From NCBI GenBank assembly GCA_964355525.1, contig CAYHDY010000021.1, forward strand, positions 1 through 15,659: DNA of 15,659 nucleotides. Direction: 5' to 3'. This document shows positions 1 through 6,392 of the stretch, piece after piece. How positions within the stretch are numbered: position 1 is the stretch's first letter; every line of letters begins with the position of its first letter. Under the pieces are notes generated by a model. That model was not told the origin of the DNA. It searched no databases and worked only from the letters and a program-made list of their open reading frames with translations. The position numbers were made by a program, and so were the translations under genes. The DNA is from XYB2-FULL-45-11 sp964355525 (GTDB lineage: Bacteria > Patescibacteriota > Patescibacteriia > UBA9934 > GWF2-40-263).

Positions 1-1232
1 TTAAAGTTAGTAAGATTAACTCTTGAGCAAGCCTCATCAATTACATCAATAGCCTTGTCTGGTAAAAACCTATCATTTATATATCTCTCTGATAAAATAG
101 TAGCCTCCCTAATTATTTCATCAGGAATTATTACCCTATGGTAATTCTCATAATACCCTTTTATACCTTTAAGAATTTCTATGGTTTCTTCAACAGATGG
201 TTCTTCAACCATAATCGGCTGAAAACGACGCTCAAGGGCAGGATCCTTCTCAATGTATCGTTGGTATTCTTTCAATGTTGTCGCGCCGATTGCACGAAGT
301 TTCCCTCGCGCAAGTGCAGGTTTTAACATGTTGGATGCATCGAGTGTTCCTCCATCTGTTGTGCCTGTTCCAACGAGTGTGTGCAGTTCATCGATAAATA
401 AAATAATCTTTCCGTTTGAATTTTCGATTTCTTTGATGACAGCTTTTAATCTGTCTTCGAATTCTCCACGATACTTTGTCCCCGCAACAAGCGATCCGAT
501 GTCGAGGACGAAGATAGATTTATTTTTCAAAAGTTCCGGAACATCCCCTGAAGCAATGCGTTGCGCGAGACCTTCAACGATCGCTGTTTTTCCGACGCCG
601 GCCTCACCAATCAAGACCGGATTGTTTTTTGTTCGTCGTGTGAGAACCTGCATGAGTCTGCGAATTTCCGCATCACGACCGATAACAGGATCAAGTTCGC
701 CGAGTTGGGCGGCCTCTGTGAGATCCGATCCGTATTTCTCGAGTGTTTGATAGCGTGCTTCCGGTTCCGGAGAATCAACGCGTTGCGCTCCGCGAATATC
801 TTTGAGCGCACGCATCACGGATTCCTCCGTCATCTCAAATCCGAGCAGTAATCGTTCAACTGGTTGATTCTCTAGCAAGCCAAGAAGAAGATGTTCTGTG
901 GAAATAAATTCATCTTTGAATTCTTTTGCTTTTTTATGTGCGTTCGCAAGGACATCCGCCATTTGTTGACTGAGATACATCTGCCCGACTCCGCCTGCTT
1001 GCGGGGCAGGGGATTTGGGTAATGTTTCCAGAATATGATCCAGTTCATGACGCAGTTCCGTATCTTTTGTTGTAATCTTTTCAATAATGAGCGGGACAAT
1101 TCCATCTGGTTGCGTGATGAGTGCAACAAGAAGATGGATCGGCTCGAGCGCTTGTTGGCCATTCTCAATGGCAATATTATGGGCACGTTGAAGAGCTTCT
1201 TGTGACTTGAGTGTAAAATTATTTGGAAGCAT
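1..1232 (-). CDS. clpC: ClpC-type AAA+ unfoldase, N-terminal 410 residues (3' end outside the window)
   Basis: Hexameric ATP-driven unfoldase that feeds proteins to ClpP or disaggregates them in the cytosol. Visible in order: two Clp_N repeats (about residues 5-70 and 86-148), with TEHLLLGLL in the second; then the D1 AAA+ module. D1 shows Walker A GEAGVGKT (209-216), pore loop GTKYRGEFEDR (251-261), Walker B IILFIDE (276-282), sensor AIGATT (314-319) and arginine finger ALERRF (332-337). The GTKYRGEFED and RFLPDKAIDVIDEA segments fit ClpC better than ClpB, but the middle region and D2 that would settle this are missing. ATG at 1232 is the only start before an in-frame stop at 1242-1244. Expression is likely HrcA-controlled (CIRCE just upstream). 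Oddities: a GC-rich in-frame insert in the linker between Clp_N repeats, and a sharp composition and codon change after residue ~340 (see findings). Confidence 0.93.
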   Translation of the reverse strand, partial: MLPNNFTLKSQEALQRAHNIAIENGQQALEPIHLLVALITQPDGIVPLIIEKITTKDTELRHELDHILETLPKSPAPQAGGVGQMYLSQQMADVLANAHKKAKEFKDEFISTEHLLLGLLENQPVERLLLGFEMTEESVMRALKDIRGAQRVDSPEPEARYQTLEKYGSDLTEAAQLGELDPVIGRDAEIRRLMQVLTRRTKNNPVLIGEAGVGKTAIVEGLAQRIASGDVPELLKNKSIFVLDIGSLVAGTKYRGEFEDRLKAVIKEIENSNGKIILFIDELHTLVGTGTTDGGTLDASNMLKPALARGKLRAIGATTLKEYQRYIEKDPALERRFQPIMVEEPSVEETIEILKGIKGYYENYHRVIIPDEIIREATILSERYINDRFLPDKAIDVIDEACSRVNLTNF

Positions 1233-1241
1233 ATGATTATG

Positions 1242-1268
1242 TTAGCACTCAGAAGTATAGAGTGCTAA
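1242..1268 (-). promoter_or_regulatory. CIRCE operator (HrcA binding site)
   Basis: TTAGCACTC (1242-1250), a 9-nt spacer and GAGTGCTAA (1260-1268) match the CIRCE consensus TTAGCACTC-N9-GAGTGCTAA exactly. HrcA repressor binds this in many bacteria and controls heat-shock genes. It lies 9 nt upstream of the clpC ATG, and its spacer contains the -10 box of the clpC promoter, so bound HrcA should block RNA polymerase directly. Confidence 0.95.
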
Positions 1269-1282
1269 AATTCAGCTGTCAA
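1254..1282 (-). promoter_or_regulatory. sigma70-type promoter of clpC
   Basis: On the minus strand, TTGACA (1282-1277) and TATACT (1259-1254) are separated by 17 nt. The -10 box is inside the CIRCE spacer. Expected transcription start is near 1247, giving a very short 5' leader (about 15 nt) with at most a weak GAG as ribosome site. Confidence 0.88.
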
Positions 1283-1293
1283 CGCTGATTTTA

Positions 1294-1322
1294 TTTACAA
1301 AAAGCCTTGTTTTATATAGAAT
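1294..1322 (+). promoter_or_regulatory. probable promoter of the glycosyltransferase-gltX-M23 operon
   Basis: TTTACA (1294-1299), a 17-nt spacer and TAGAAT (1317-1322) on the plus strand, about 28 nt before the ATG at 1350. It is divergent from the clpC promoter; the two -35 boxes are 11 nt apart, so occupancy of one could affect the other. A weak AGGA (1334-1337) precedes the ATG by 12 nt. Confidence 0.6.
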
Positions 1323-1349
1323 ATGAACGAACCAGGATAATAGATCACT

Positions 1350-2165
1350 ATGATAACGCACAATCTTCTCGGAGTTCGCATCGACGATCTCGACGATGCA
1401 AAACTCGAGCAACAACTTGAAAGATGGTTGCACGAATCAACGTTTCGGATGATTGTGACACCCAATCCTGAATTTATTTTATATGCGAATAAGAATACTC
1501 ATTTCAAATCACTCTTAAATAAGAGCGATCTTTCTCTTCCCGATGGAGTCGGACTTCGGTTCGGTGTTGCTGCGCTCACGGATGAAGTCATTCATCATCG
1601 ACATACGGGTGTTGATCTTGTCGAACTACTTGCATGTGTTTGTTCGAAAAATGATTGTCGAGTCTTGTTGTTTGGTGGTGCGCCGAATTCGGCCATCGAG
1701 ACAAAAAAACTTCTGAAGAGATTATACCCAACGCTTGAAATCGAGTCGATGGATCCGGGGAAGATAAAAGGCGATGTTCACTCCGTCGATCTTTCAGAAA
1801 AATGTATCGAAGATATTCGGTCGTATAAACCAGATGTTTTAATCGTTGCTCTCGGACAAGGAAAACAAGAACAATGCATCGATCAGATTCGAGAGATCAT
1901 TCCAACACTGCGAATTGCTGTCGGTGTCGGTGGGGCGTTTGATACATTAAGCGGAAACGTTCCGCGAGCACCATATTTTTTGCGTAAATCCGGTCTCGAA
2001 TGGATGTGGCGTGTTTTCATTGAACCGAAAAGATTCCTGCGTATTTGGAATGCTGTAATCGTCTTTCCCGCCGTCATTGTTTGGGGTACACTGAGGCAGC
2101 GCCGTTTTTTTCGCGCATGTCGAAATGTTTTTCCTGAAATTTATCATCAACTGACTGATTTATGA
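1350..2165 (+). CDS. WecG/TagA/CpsF-family (GT26) glycosyltransferase
   Basis: Family members transfer N-acetylmannosamine-type sugars from a UDP donor to a lipid-linked acceptor at the inner face of the membrane (wall teichoic acid, enterobacterial common antigen, capsule). The 271 residues match the usual length. Family motifs: TPNPEF (37-42), LPDGVGL (63-69, with the presumed catalytic Asp65), RHTGVDL (84-90), VLLFGG (105-110), ALGQGKQE (167-174), VGVGGAFDTLSG (191-202), and a C-terminal basic/aromatic membrane-association region from EWMWRVFIEPKRF (217-229) onward. First gene of the plus-strand operon; its TGA overlaps the gltX ATG by 4 nt, implying translational coupling. Exact donor and acceptor cannot be read from the sequence; no other teichoic acid or capsule genes are in the window. 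Confidence 0.9.
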   Translation: MITHNLLGVRIDDLDDAKLEQQLERWLHESTFRMIVTPNPEFILYANKNTHFKSLLNKSDLSLPDGVGLRFGVAALTDEVIHHRHTGVDLVELLACVCSKNDCRVLLFGGAPNSAIETKKLLKRLYPTLEIESMDPGKIKGDVHSVDLSEKCIEDIRSYKPDVLIVALGQGKQEQCIDQIREIIPTLRIAVGVGGAFDTLSGNVPRAPYFLRKSGLEWMWRVFIEPKRFLRIWNAVIVFPAVIVWGTLRQRRFFRACRNVFPEIYHQLTDL

Positions 2166-3628
2166 ATATTGTCACACGTATTGCCCCGTCTCCAACCGGA
2201 TACATGCATATCGGATCGCTCCGAACCGCCTTGTACAATTATTTTTACGCAAAAAAATTCAACGGAAAATTTCTTCTACGCGTAGAAGATACAGATCGCA
2301 CACGTTATGTTGAAGGTTCTGTTGAGGCATTGATCCGAATGTTTGATCGTCTCGGAATTGTTTATGATGAGGGTCCGATCATGAAAGACAATCAAATTAT
2401 TGAAAAAGGGGATAATGGTCCGTATTTTCAATCTGAACGTCTGGCATTGTATGGAGAGTATGCACAAAAATTGATCGAAAAAAACGCTGCGTATTATTGT
2501 TTTTGTTCTGCGGAACGTCTCAAAGAAGTTCGGGATAGACAGCAGACTGCCAAACTCCCTACAAAATACGATCGTCATTGCAAATCATTGACCCATGCAG
2601 AAATTCAATCGAAACTTGATGCAAAGGAACCTCATGTCATTCGTTTGTTTATTCCAGAAGGATCAACTTCGTTTCATGATGAGATTCGCGGGGATATTCG
2701 CATTGAGAATAGTGAGGTGGATGATCAGGTATTGATGAAGACGGATGGATTTCCAACGTATCACATGGCGGTTGTCGTTGATGATCATTTGATGGGTGTG
2801 ACACATGTCATTCGCGCGGAGGAATGGATTTCCTCTACGCCGAAGCATATTATTTTGCACCAATTATTCGGTTGGGATATCCCGGTTTATGCGCATCTTC
2901 CTCTCATTTTGAATAAGGATCGTTCAAAGTTATCGAAGAGACAAGGTGATGTCGCTGTGGAAGATTTTTTGGACAAAGGGTATTTGTCGGAAGCATTGAT
3001 CAATTATGTTTCTTTGCTCGGATTTAATCCGTCCGGTGAAAAAGAAATTTATACGATTGAGGAACTCATTGAAGGATTTGATCTCACACGTGTCAATAAA
3101 AGCGGAGCGATTTTTGACGTTGAAAAATTGAATTGGGTGAACGGAGAATATCTGAAACGGAAAACGTTGGAAGAATTGGAAGAGCTTGCTAAGCCGTTTT
3201 TGAAAAAAGCACACGTGAATATCGATGAATTCTTTTTGAAAAAAATTCTCACGATTGAACGCGATCGACTGAACACACTCGGAGAAATTCCTGAGCGTGT
3301 TCGTGTCTATCAATCCCTTCCGGAATTTCCTATTGAATCCGTTGTTTGGAAAAAAGCGGATAAAGAAGATGCGAAAAAACAATTGGAATCTGTTCATGTA
3401 TTTCTTCGAGACGCATCGGATGCGATCTTTTCAGAAATCACTCTCGTCGAGAGTGCTGTAAAGGAGTATATTGAGAAAGAAGGACTGGAAAATGGAAATG
3501 TTCTTTGGCCACTGCGCGTTGCACTTTCTGGACAAGAACGTTCTCCAAATCCGTTCGAATTGATTTGGTTGTTCGGGAGAGATGAGTCCCTTAAACGCAT
3601 TGAGTCTGCTGTAATCAGATTATCTTGA
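2162..3628 (+). CDS. gltX: glutamyl-tRNA synthetase
   Basis: Class I aminoacyl-tRNA synthetase charging tRNA-Glu (possibly also tRNA-Gln if it is the non-discriminating type; the sequence alone does not tell). 488 residues, usual length. The ATP site has the HIGH-type motif in PSPTGYMHIGSLRTAL (HIGS at 16-19), followed by RVEDTD (40-45), and the KMSKS-type loop KLSKR (256-260). TDGFPTYHMAVVVDDHLM (about 194-211) and VIRAEEW (216-222) are typical of the GluRS core. C113, C115 and C140 sit where the family zinc knuckle lies, but a fourth ligand is not obvious. The alpha-helical anticodon-binding domain fills the C-terminal third. Start overlaps the upstream stop (ATGA); TGA stop is followed 2 nt later by the M23 gene's ATG. 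Confidence 0.97.
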   Translation: MNIVTRIAPSPTGYMHIGSLRTALYNYFYAKKFNGKFLLRVEDTDRTRYVEGSVEALIRMFDRLGIVYDEGPIMKDNQIIEKGDNGPYFQSERLALYGEYAQKLIEKNAAYYCFCSAERLKEVRDRQQTAKLPTKYDRHCKSLTHAEIQSKLDAKEPHVIRLFIPEGSTSFHDEIRGDIRIENSEVDDQVLMKTDGFPTYHMAVVVDDHLMGVTHVIRAEEWISSTPKHIILHQLFGWDIPVYAHLPLILNKDRSKLSKRQGDVAVEDFLDKGYLSEALINYVSLLGFNPSGEKEIYTIEELIEGFDLTRVNKSGAIFDVEKLNWVNGEYLKRKTLEELEELAKPFLKKAHVNIDEFFLKKILTIERDRLNTLGEIPERVRVYQSLPEFPIESVVWKKADKEDAKKQLESVHVFLRDASDAIFSEITLVESAVKEYIEKEGLENGNVLWPLRVALSGQERSPNPFELIWLFGRDESLKRIESAVIRLS

Positions 3629-3630
3629 GT

Positions 3631-4833
3631 ATGAAACACTCGGGAGGATATCGATATTCTTTCGTCTTCGGGATGATGATCCTTTTCTTTTGTTCCTCAC
3701 AATCCGTTTTGGCGGAAGAGGCAAATAATCCTGATCTCTCGGTCGTTCATCAATCCATCGAAGAGAAACAAAGGAACATTGCGGCGATTAATCAGCAAAT
3801 TAATGAGTTCAGGCAAAAAATTTCAGAAAAAGAATCAGAAAAAACATCTCTTGCGAATCAGTTGGATTTGCTTAAAAACAGAATGGGAAAAACCCAGGCG
3901 GAAATCGATGAAGCAAACTTGGAAATGGATCTTGTACGAACAGAAATGGATGCAACAGAACAGGAATTGCGAGTGATTGAGTTAAAACTTGATCGCGAAC
4001 GCGAAAACATTCTCCACGTTCTTGAACAAATCCAGTCCGGAGATGCACATCTTCCTTTGGAAACGTTTTATAGCGCAAAAAACTTCTCTGAATTCTTTAA
4101 TGCTATTGAGCAATTGCAACAGGTCAATGCAGATTTGAAACGAACGGTTGATGAAACAAAACGACTGAAGCAACAAGATGATGAGAAACATTTATTGCAG
4201 ATTGCAAAACAAACTCAACTCAATGATTTGCAAATAGCTCTTGAAAAAGACAAAATTCGTTTGAATCAGGAATCAGAATCGAATCAACTTTTGATGGCAG
4301 ATGTACAAACATCCGAAGGTCGATTCCAAAAATTGCTGACAGATTTGAAACAAGAACAACTGTTTGTTCAAGATCAAGTTCAAGAATTACAATCAAAACT
4401 TGAACAGAAAATCAAACCAACGGATGCGATTGGCGGGGGATTGCTCTCCTGGCCTGTCGATCCGAGGATTCGTGGTGTAAATGTTCTTTATCATGATCCA
4501 ACCTATCCGTTTCGAAATCTGTTTGAGCATTCCGGAATCGATTTACCCGCGTTCACAGGAACTCCTGTTCGTTCTGCCGCAGCTGGTTTTGTTGCATGGA
4601 CACGAAAGGGGACACAGTATGGAAATTATGTGATGGTCATCCATTCTGACGGAATGGCAACTCTGTATGCCCATCTTTCTCGTATTGATGTTGTTCCGGA
4701 TCAATTTTTGACGCGTGGTGAACAACTCGGTGCGATTGGAATGACAGGTTTTGCAACGGGGCCGCATTTACATTTTGAGGTTCGTAAAGAGGGGATACCT
4801 GTTGATCCGATTCCATTTCTTCCTTCTATTTAA
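3631..4833 (+). CDS. secreted coiled-coil M23 (LytM/EnvC-like) peptidase
   Basis: Probable peptidoglycan endopeptidase, or activator of one, outside the cytoplasmic membrane. With ATG at 3631 it has 400 residues: signal peptide (about 1-28, hydrophobic core FVFGMMILFF, cleavage after VLA), a long Glu/Lys/Gln-rich coiled coil (about 35-262), then an M23 domain (about 275-398). The domain keeps all zinc and catalytic residues: HSGID (H300, D304), YAHL (H348), HLHFEV (H379, H381). Coiled coil plus M23 is the layout of EnvC and related division-associated hydrolases. A TTG at 3625 in the same frame would overlap the gltX stop, but the ATG two codons later is preferred. Third gene of the operon. 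Intact active-site residues argue for a true enzyme rather than a degenerate activator such as EnvC. Confidence 0.9.
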   Translation: MKHSGGYRYSFVFGMMILFFCSSQSVLAEEANNPDLSVVHQSIEEKQRNIAAINQQINEFRQKISEKESEKTSLANQLDLLKNRMGKTQAEIDEANLEMDLVRTEMDATEQELRVIELKLDRERENILHVLEQIQSGDAHLPLETFYSAKNFSEFFNAIEQLQQVNADLKRTVDETKRLKQQDDEKHLLQIAKQTQLNDLQIALEKDKIRLNQESESNQLLMADVQTSEGRFQKLLTDLKQEQLFVQDQVQELQSKLEQKIKPTDAIGGGLLSWPVDPRIRGVNVLYHDPTYPFRNLFEHSGIDLPAFTGTPVRSAAAGFVAWTRKGTQYGNYVMVIHSDGMATLYAHLSRIDVVPDQFLTRGEQLGAIGMTGFATGPHLHFEVRKEGIPVDPIPFLPSI

Positions 4834-4845
4834 TTTTTTTTACGT

Positions 4846-5070
4846 ATGAATATTCAATTGGCGTTTATTGTTAAGATCATCGGATGGATTCTCACGGGGA
4901 TTCCCCTTGTCATGTTTTTATTTTTTTCGTTTCACATGTTAAAAGGAATCATGGAAGATGATGAACAAGTAAAAGGAATCGTTTCATTGTTTCTGACTGT
5001 TTTTTTGATCGGTCTCGTCATTCTCCTTTTTACGTACCTTACGAATTTCTTTTCTTCAGGATCATTTTGA
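4846..5070 (+). CDS. small two-helix membrane protein, function unknown
   Basis: 74 residues with two clear hydrophobic segments (about 7-31 and 44-67), separated by a short charged loop (KGIMEDDEQVKG). The C-terminus is short and polar (FFSSGSF). I do not recognise a family. It starts 12 nt after the M23 stop in a T-rich gap without a ribosome site and is followed 19 nt later by the operon's terminator-like hairpin, so it is most likely co-transcribed with the peptidase. An accessory role for the hydrolase or export is possible from context only. It could also be a spurious hydrophobic ORF, but the regular helix-loop-helix pattern and operon position argue for a real gene. Confidence 0.65.
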   Translation: MNIQLAFIVKIIGWILTGIPLVMFLFFSFHMLKGIMEDDEQVKGIVSLFLTVFLIGLVILLFTYLTNFFSSGSF

Positions 5071-5089
5071 TTTCTAAAGAAGAGAAGAG

Positions 5090-5108
5090 AACCTCCTGCC
5101 CGGAGGTT
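5090..5108 (+). terminator. terminator hairpin after the plus-strand operon
   Basis: AACCTCC (5090-5096) pairs with GGAGGTT (5102-5108) around a 5-nt loop. The following sequence (TCTTTATCTCTTTATTT) is T-rich but not a solid T tract. Position, 19 nt after the last stop of the operon, supports a Rho-independent terminator. Confidence 0.7.
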
Positions 5109-5535
5109 TCTTTATCTCTTTATTTAGTGTCGTACAATATATCTTATACGACACAACAGAAAGTGCGTTTAAAAACAGCGGGTATGGTAGTACCTGTATT
5201 TTCTCTCAATTAAGCACAAATAAGGGTTTTTGGCTTGTGGGTTGATTTTCATTAAGTCCTTTATGGATCTATCCATGAAAAATAAAATATGCGTTTCATT
5301 TTTATATAGATCGTATGCAGGCTTCGTTTCTTTTTGTTCTGATGTCTGATTAAAACCGTGTTGAATTGACGCACAAGATTTTTCTTGTCACCTACCCATC
5401 TGCATCTGTAGCTATTATTATTTTGCGACACTTAGTAGTTTTGCTTCAATATGAAAATCATCTTTCGTTAATTCAGATTCTGATACATCTAGTTTTTTTA
5501 TCGAAAGAAAAATTGGGTAGTGATCCCCTGCCCTC
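5109..5535. other. 427-bp spacer without an intact gene, at the convergent operon ends
   Basis: Lies between the plus-strand operon end and the ftsQ stop. It has no ATG-started gene of convincing length on either strand. It contains: a hairpin with arms GTGTCGTA/TACGACAC (5127-5154); a near-palindrome ATGGAT-CT-ATCCAT (5263-5276); a small hairpin ACAAGA-TTTT-TCTTGT (5373-5388); and a third copy of the AGTGTCG word in opposite orientation (5426-5432). On the minus strand there are open frames without a good start: 59 codons at 5421-5597 (running out of ftsQ), 56 codons from a GTG at 5261-5431, and 72 codons at 5172-5387. These could be decayed genes or chance. No T-rich terminator for the ftsQ operon is obvious. 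Confidence 0.6.
5127..5154. repeat. inverted repeat (8-bp arms, 12-nt loop)
   Basis: GTGTCGTA at 5127-5134 and its exact reverse complement TACGACAC at 5147-5154, with an AT-rich centre. Not followed by a T tract in either direction. It may be an operator, an RNA stem or the end of a small mobile element; a related AGTGTCG word recurs in inverse orientation at 5426-5432. Confidence 0.6.
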
Positions 5536-5597
5536 CTATTTGTAATAGACGTGATCGCCAAAACGTAAATCAATATATTGAAGGTGTGATGTATCTT
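5421..5597 (-). pseudogene. possible gene remnant overlapping the ftsQ 3' end
   Basis: An open frame of 59 codons, bounded by TGA (5598-5600) inside ftsQ and a TAA-TAA-TAG stop cluster starting at 5418-5420. It has no ATG. The part after the ftsQ stop reads like a protein C-terminus: AGDHYPIFLSIKKLDV, then a charged amphipathic end (SELTKDDFHIEAKLLSVAK). I cannot assign a family; a small toxin or nuclease tail is conceivable but unsupported. It may equally be chance reading in AT-rich DNA. Confidence 0.25.
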
Positions 5598-6390
5598 TCA
5601 GCGTATTTTGAAGAAGTGTTTTTAATTTTTCTGCTTGAGTCGTAACGTCTGTGCTCGGATCAAACAAAATGGTATAGCCTTGGTTTGTTAAAACCCCCCT
5701 CCACTTCCCTGCCAGTTGGTCTATTTGAATTTCTTTTGTGGAAATGGATTGTTCTGCAAGTCGATGAACAAATAAGAAGATATTCGTGATTTCTGACGAA
5801 GAAAGAACATGATCCCCAACGTTTACAACTGTGTTGTTTCGATCGATAAAAACGGGTAAGGGTTGAATTTTTGATGGTTGAACCAATTGAGGGGGTATTT
5901 GAGATGATTCAATTTTTTGCATTAACGTACCCGAAAGGTCTACAAGAAACGTATCTGAACCAGTTTTCCATGTAAATTGCGAAGCTCGTTCTTTTACATC
6001 AACGAAAATCGTGTTATGGGAAACGCGTATGTGGATTGAATCAAAGGAAAAAGATTTTGATAGTGTTTCTTGAAGTTTTTTTTCTGAAAAGAGAAAACGA
6101 TTCGTGCTATGAAAGAAAAAAAGATGTGACGATTGTAAATATTCGTTCGATTGTTTTTGAAATTCGGACTGTGCATTTGGATTTAATCCTGTAATAGAAA
6201 CATCTTTGAGAGCAAAACCTGAATACGAGTAAAGAAAAATGAAAGAAACGCATGCGATGAAAAAAATGACACCACCTCCAATGATTTTAGAAACAGGAAG
6301 TTTTTTGCGATCCTTAAAATAAGGATTACGATAGACACCCGTTGTGTATTGCTTCCGTTGCAAGCGTTTAAAATGATCGCGTTTTTGCAT
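5536..6390 (-). CDS. ftsQ: FtsQ/DivIB-family cell division protein
   Basis: Bitopic divisome protein that links early and late division proteins. 284 residues: basic cytoplasmic N-terminus (1-35), one membrane segment (about 36-58, GGGVIFFIACVSFIFLYSYSG), a POTRA domain starting FALKDVSITGLN (59-70) and running to about 133, then the FtsQ beta domain. The ending YIDLRFGDHVYYK fits the conserved FtsQ C-terminal pattern (DLRF...YY). POTRA sequence is divergent, as usual for this family. ATG at 6390 lies 2 nt after the alr stop, so the pair is translationally coupled; alr and ftsQ together serve peptidoglycan synthesis and septation. The stop TAG is directly followed by GGAGGGCAGGGG, with no gene clearly using it. 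Confidence 0.88.
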   Translation of the reverse strand: MQKRDHFKRLQRKQYTTGVYRNPYFKDRKKLPVSKIIGGGVIFFIACVSFIFLYSYSGFALKDVSITGLNPNAQSEFQKQSNEYLQSSHLFFFHSTNRFLFSEKKLQETLSKSFSFDSIHIRVSHNTIFVDVKERASQFTWKTGSDTFLVDLSGTLMQKIESSQIPPQLVQPSKIQPLPVFIDRNNTVVNVGDHVLSSSEITNIFLFVHRLAEQSISTKEIQIDQLAGKWRGVLTNQGYTILFDPSTDVTTQAEKLKTLLQNTLKDTSHLQYIDLRFGDHVYYK

Positions 6391-6392
6391 AG

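Noticed and set aside
253..750. 165-codon plus-strand open frame antisense to clpC
   Set aside because: The opposite strand encodes unmistakable AAA+ motifs in an open frame running to the window edge; the plus-strand translation shows no family features.
3625..3630. TTG at 3625 as start of the M23 peptidase, overlapping the gltX stop
   Set aside because: An ATG two codons later gives the same signal peptide and is the stronger start; the difference is only two residues.
5261..5431. 56-codon minus-strand frame from a GTG in the spacer, as a gene
   Set aside because: No ribosome site, no recognisable family and it overlaps other equally plausible short frames; noted only as part of the spacer.
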